A stretch of DNA of 64,000 nt, taken from NCBI GenBank assembly GCA_963921195.1, contig OY992539.1, forward strand, positions 214,998,314 through 215,062,313. Direction: 5' to 3'. Within the stretch, counting starts at the first letter, position 1; each line of letters opens with the position of its first letter. The translations under genes and the position numbers were made by a program. The stretch is from Pegoplata infirma (Eukaryota; Arthropoda; Insecta; Diptera; Anthomyiidae). The notes beneath the pieces are model-generated. The model was not told the DNA's origin. It made no database searches and saw only the letters and a program-made list of their open reading frames with translations. Below, piece by piece: positions 62,681 through 64,000 of this stretch.

Positions 62681-63860
62681 AAGGTACTTTTTATAAAAGG
62701 TACTTTTTATATATACTTTTTATAAAAGGTACTTTTTATAAAAGGTACTTTTTATAATAGGTACTTTTTATAATAGGTACTTTTTATAAAAGGTACTTTT
62801 TAAAAGGTACTTTTTATAAAAAGTAGTTTTTATAAAAGGTACTTTTTATAAAAGGTACATTTTATAAAAGGTACTTTTTATAAAAGGTACTTTTTATAAA
62901 AGGTACTTTTTATAAAAGGTACTTTTTATAAAAGGTACTTTTTATAAAAGGTTCTTTTTATAAAGGTACTTTTTATAAAAGGTACTTTTTATAAAAGGTA
63001 CTTTTTATAAAAGGTACTTTTTATAAAAGGTACTTTTTATAAAAGGTACTTTTTATAAAAGGTACTTTTTATAAAAGGTACTTTTTATAAAAGGTACTTT
63101 TTATAAAAGGTACTTTTTATAAAAGGTACTTTTTATAAAAGGTACTTTTTATAAAAGGTACTTTTTATAAAAGGTACTTTTTATAAAAGGTACTTTTTAT
63201 AAAAGGTACTTTTTATAAAAGGTACTTTTTATAAAAGGTACTTTTTATAAAAGGTACTTTTTATAAAAGGTACTTTTTATAAAAGGTACTTTTTATAAAA
63301 GGTACTTTTTATAAAAGGTGCTTTTAATAAAAGGTACTTTTTATAAAAGGTACTTTTTATAAAAGGTACATTTTATATAAGGTACTTTTTATAAAAGGTA
63401 CTTTTTATAAAAAGTACTTTTTATAAAAGGTACTTTTTATAATAGGTACTTTTTATAATAGGTACTTTTTATAATAGGTACTTTTTATAAAAGGTACTTT
63501 TTAAAAGGTACTTTTTATAAAAGGTACTTTTTATAAAAGGTACTTTTTATAAAAGGTACATTTTATAAAAGGTACTTTTTATAAAAGGTACTTTTTATAA
63601 AAGGTACTTTTTATAAAAGGTACTTTTTATAAAAGGTACTTTTAATAAATGGTACTTTTTATAAAAGGTACTTTTTATAAAAGGTACTTTTTATAAAAGG
63701 TACTTTTTATAAAAGGTACTTTTTATAAAAGGTACTTTTTATAAAAGGTACTTTTTATAAAAGGTACTTTTTGTAAAAGGTACTTTTTATAAAAGGTACT
63801 TTTTATAAAAGGTACTTTTTATTAAAGGTACTTTTTATGAAAGGTACTTTTTATAAAAGG
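62681..63860. repeat. 16-bp minisatellite, about 73 copies
   Basis: Unit GGTACTTTTTATAAAA. Most copies are identical; variants (TAATAGG, a 12-bp short unit, GGTACATTTT) occur in the same order near 62755-62870 and 63435-63570. It sits inside one unit of the flanking repeat of about 110-150 bp and seems to have grown from that unit's AAAAAGTACTTTTT dyad. Confidence 0.95.
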
Positions 63861-64000
63861 TTCCCCCTAAGAAACGCATTTTCCAAAAAGTACTTTTTCC
63901 AGAATGTTTTTTTCACCTAAGGATCCTACATTCCAAACTTCAAGTTTCTATGACCATAATTTTAAGAAATAAAAAAAAGTACCAAAAGTACACTTTTTAC
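63861..64000. repeat. Resumption of the degenerate 110-150 bp repeat
   Basis: 'cccctaagaaacgcattttccaaaaagtactttttccagaatgttttt', 'aaggatcctacattccaaacttcaagtttctatgacc' continue the array interrupted by the minisatellite. The window ends inside it. Confidence 0.85.

Overview
This window reads as nuclear DNA of a higher fly, most likely a calyptrate such as a blow fly or house-fly relative. It is very AT-rich, almost all non-coding, has short GT-AG introns, and is dominated by repeats. The repeat types fit this call. At least ten DINE-1-like (INE-1/Helitron-related) elements carry the GTCY tract (GTCCGTCCGTCTG) and a near-constant 'actttatggggtc' block. There are also Tc1/mariner elements of the DD37E and rosa-like kinds, and an RNase H-bearing LINE. 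No species can be named from sequence alone.

Only two host genes can be supported, both on the minus strand. The first (4988-6299) is a three-exon gene rebuilt here from splice sites. It encodes a 159-residue, four-membrane-segment protein resembling the small insect DUF4728 family. The second (54039-56141) is a 701-codon first coding exon of a disordered, polyQ/His-rich protein that I do not recognise. It ends at a clean splice donor, and its intron enters a perfect 3,456-bp CAAT tetranucleotide array after 214 bases.

Layout. 1-4.1 kb: a hAT-like element full of TCTGAGA satellite, then a tandem repeat of about 385 bp. 5-6.3 kb: the four-TM gene. 6.6-20.8 kb: a graveyard of DINE-1-like copies with a broken LINE, a DD37E Tc1 element, a TTA-flanked MITE and a 1.07-kb foldback element. 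Several of these are nested with readable target-site duplications. 20.8-31.6 kb: foldback elements, a tRNA-derived SINE with an 11-bp duplication, a second hAT-like element, and a diffuse repeat family. 33-42.5 kb: over 8 kb of satellite built from two alternating dyad motifs that repeatedly change orientation. 43-47.9 kb: foldbacks, degenerate AATC-rich DNA and a rosa-like mariner remnant. 47.8-50.4 kb: an apparently exact 1,295-bp tandem duplication. 50.4-53.8 kb: the CAAT array. 54-56.1 kb: the large exon. 56.4-60.2 kb: a repeat of about 145 bp running into the dyad satellite in opposite orientation. 61.8-64 kb: a degenerate tandem repeat whose core has expanded into about 73 copies of a 16-bp TATA-box-containing minisatellite.

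Nothing indicates an operon, CRISPR array or prokaryotic DNA. The interest lies in repeat architecture: how foldbacks, MITEs and satellites nest, and how an intronic tetranucleotide has grown beside a host exon.
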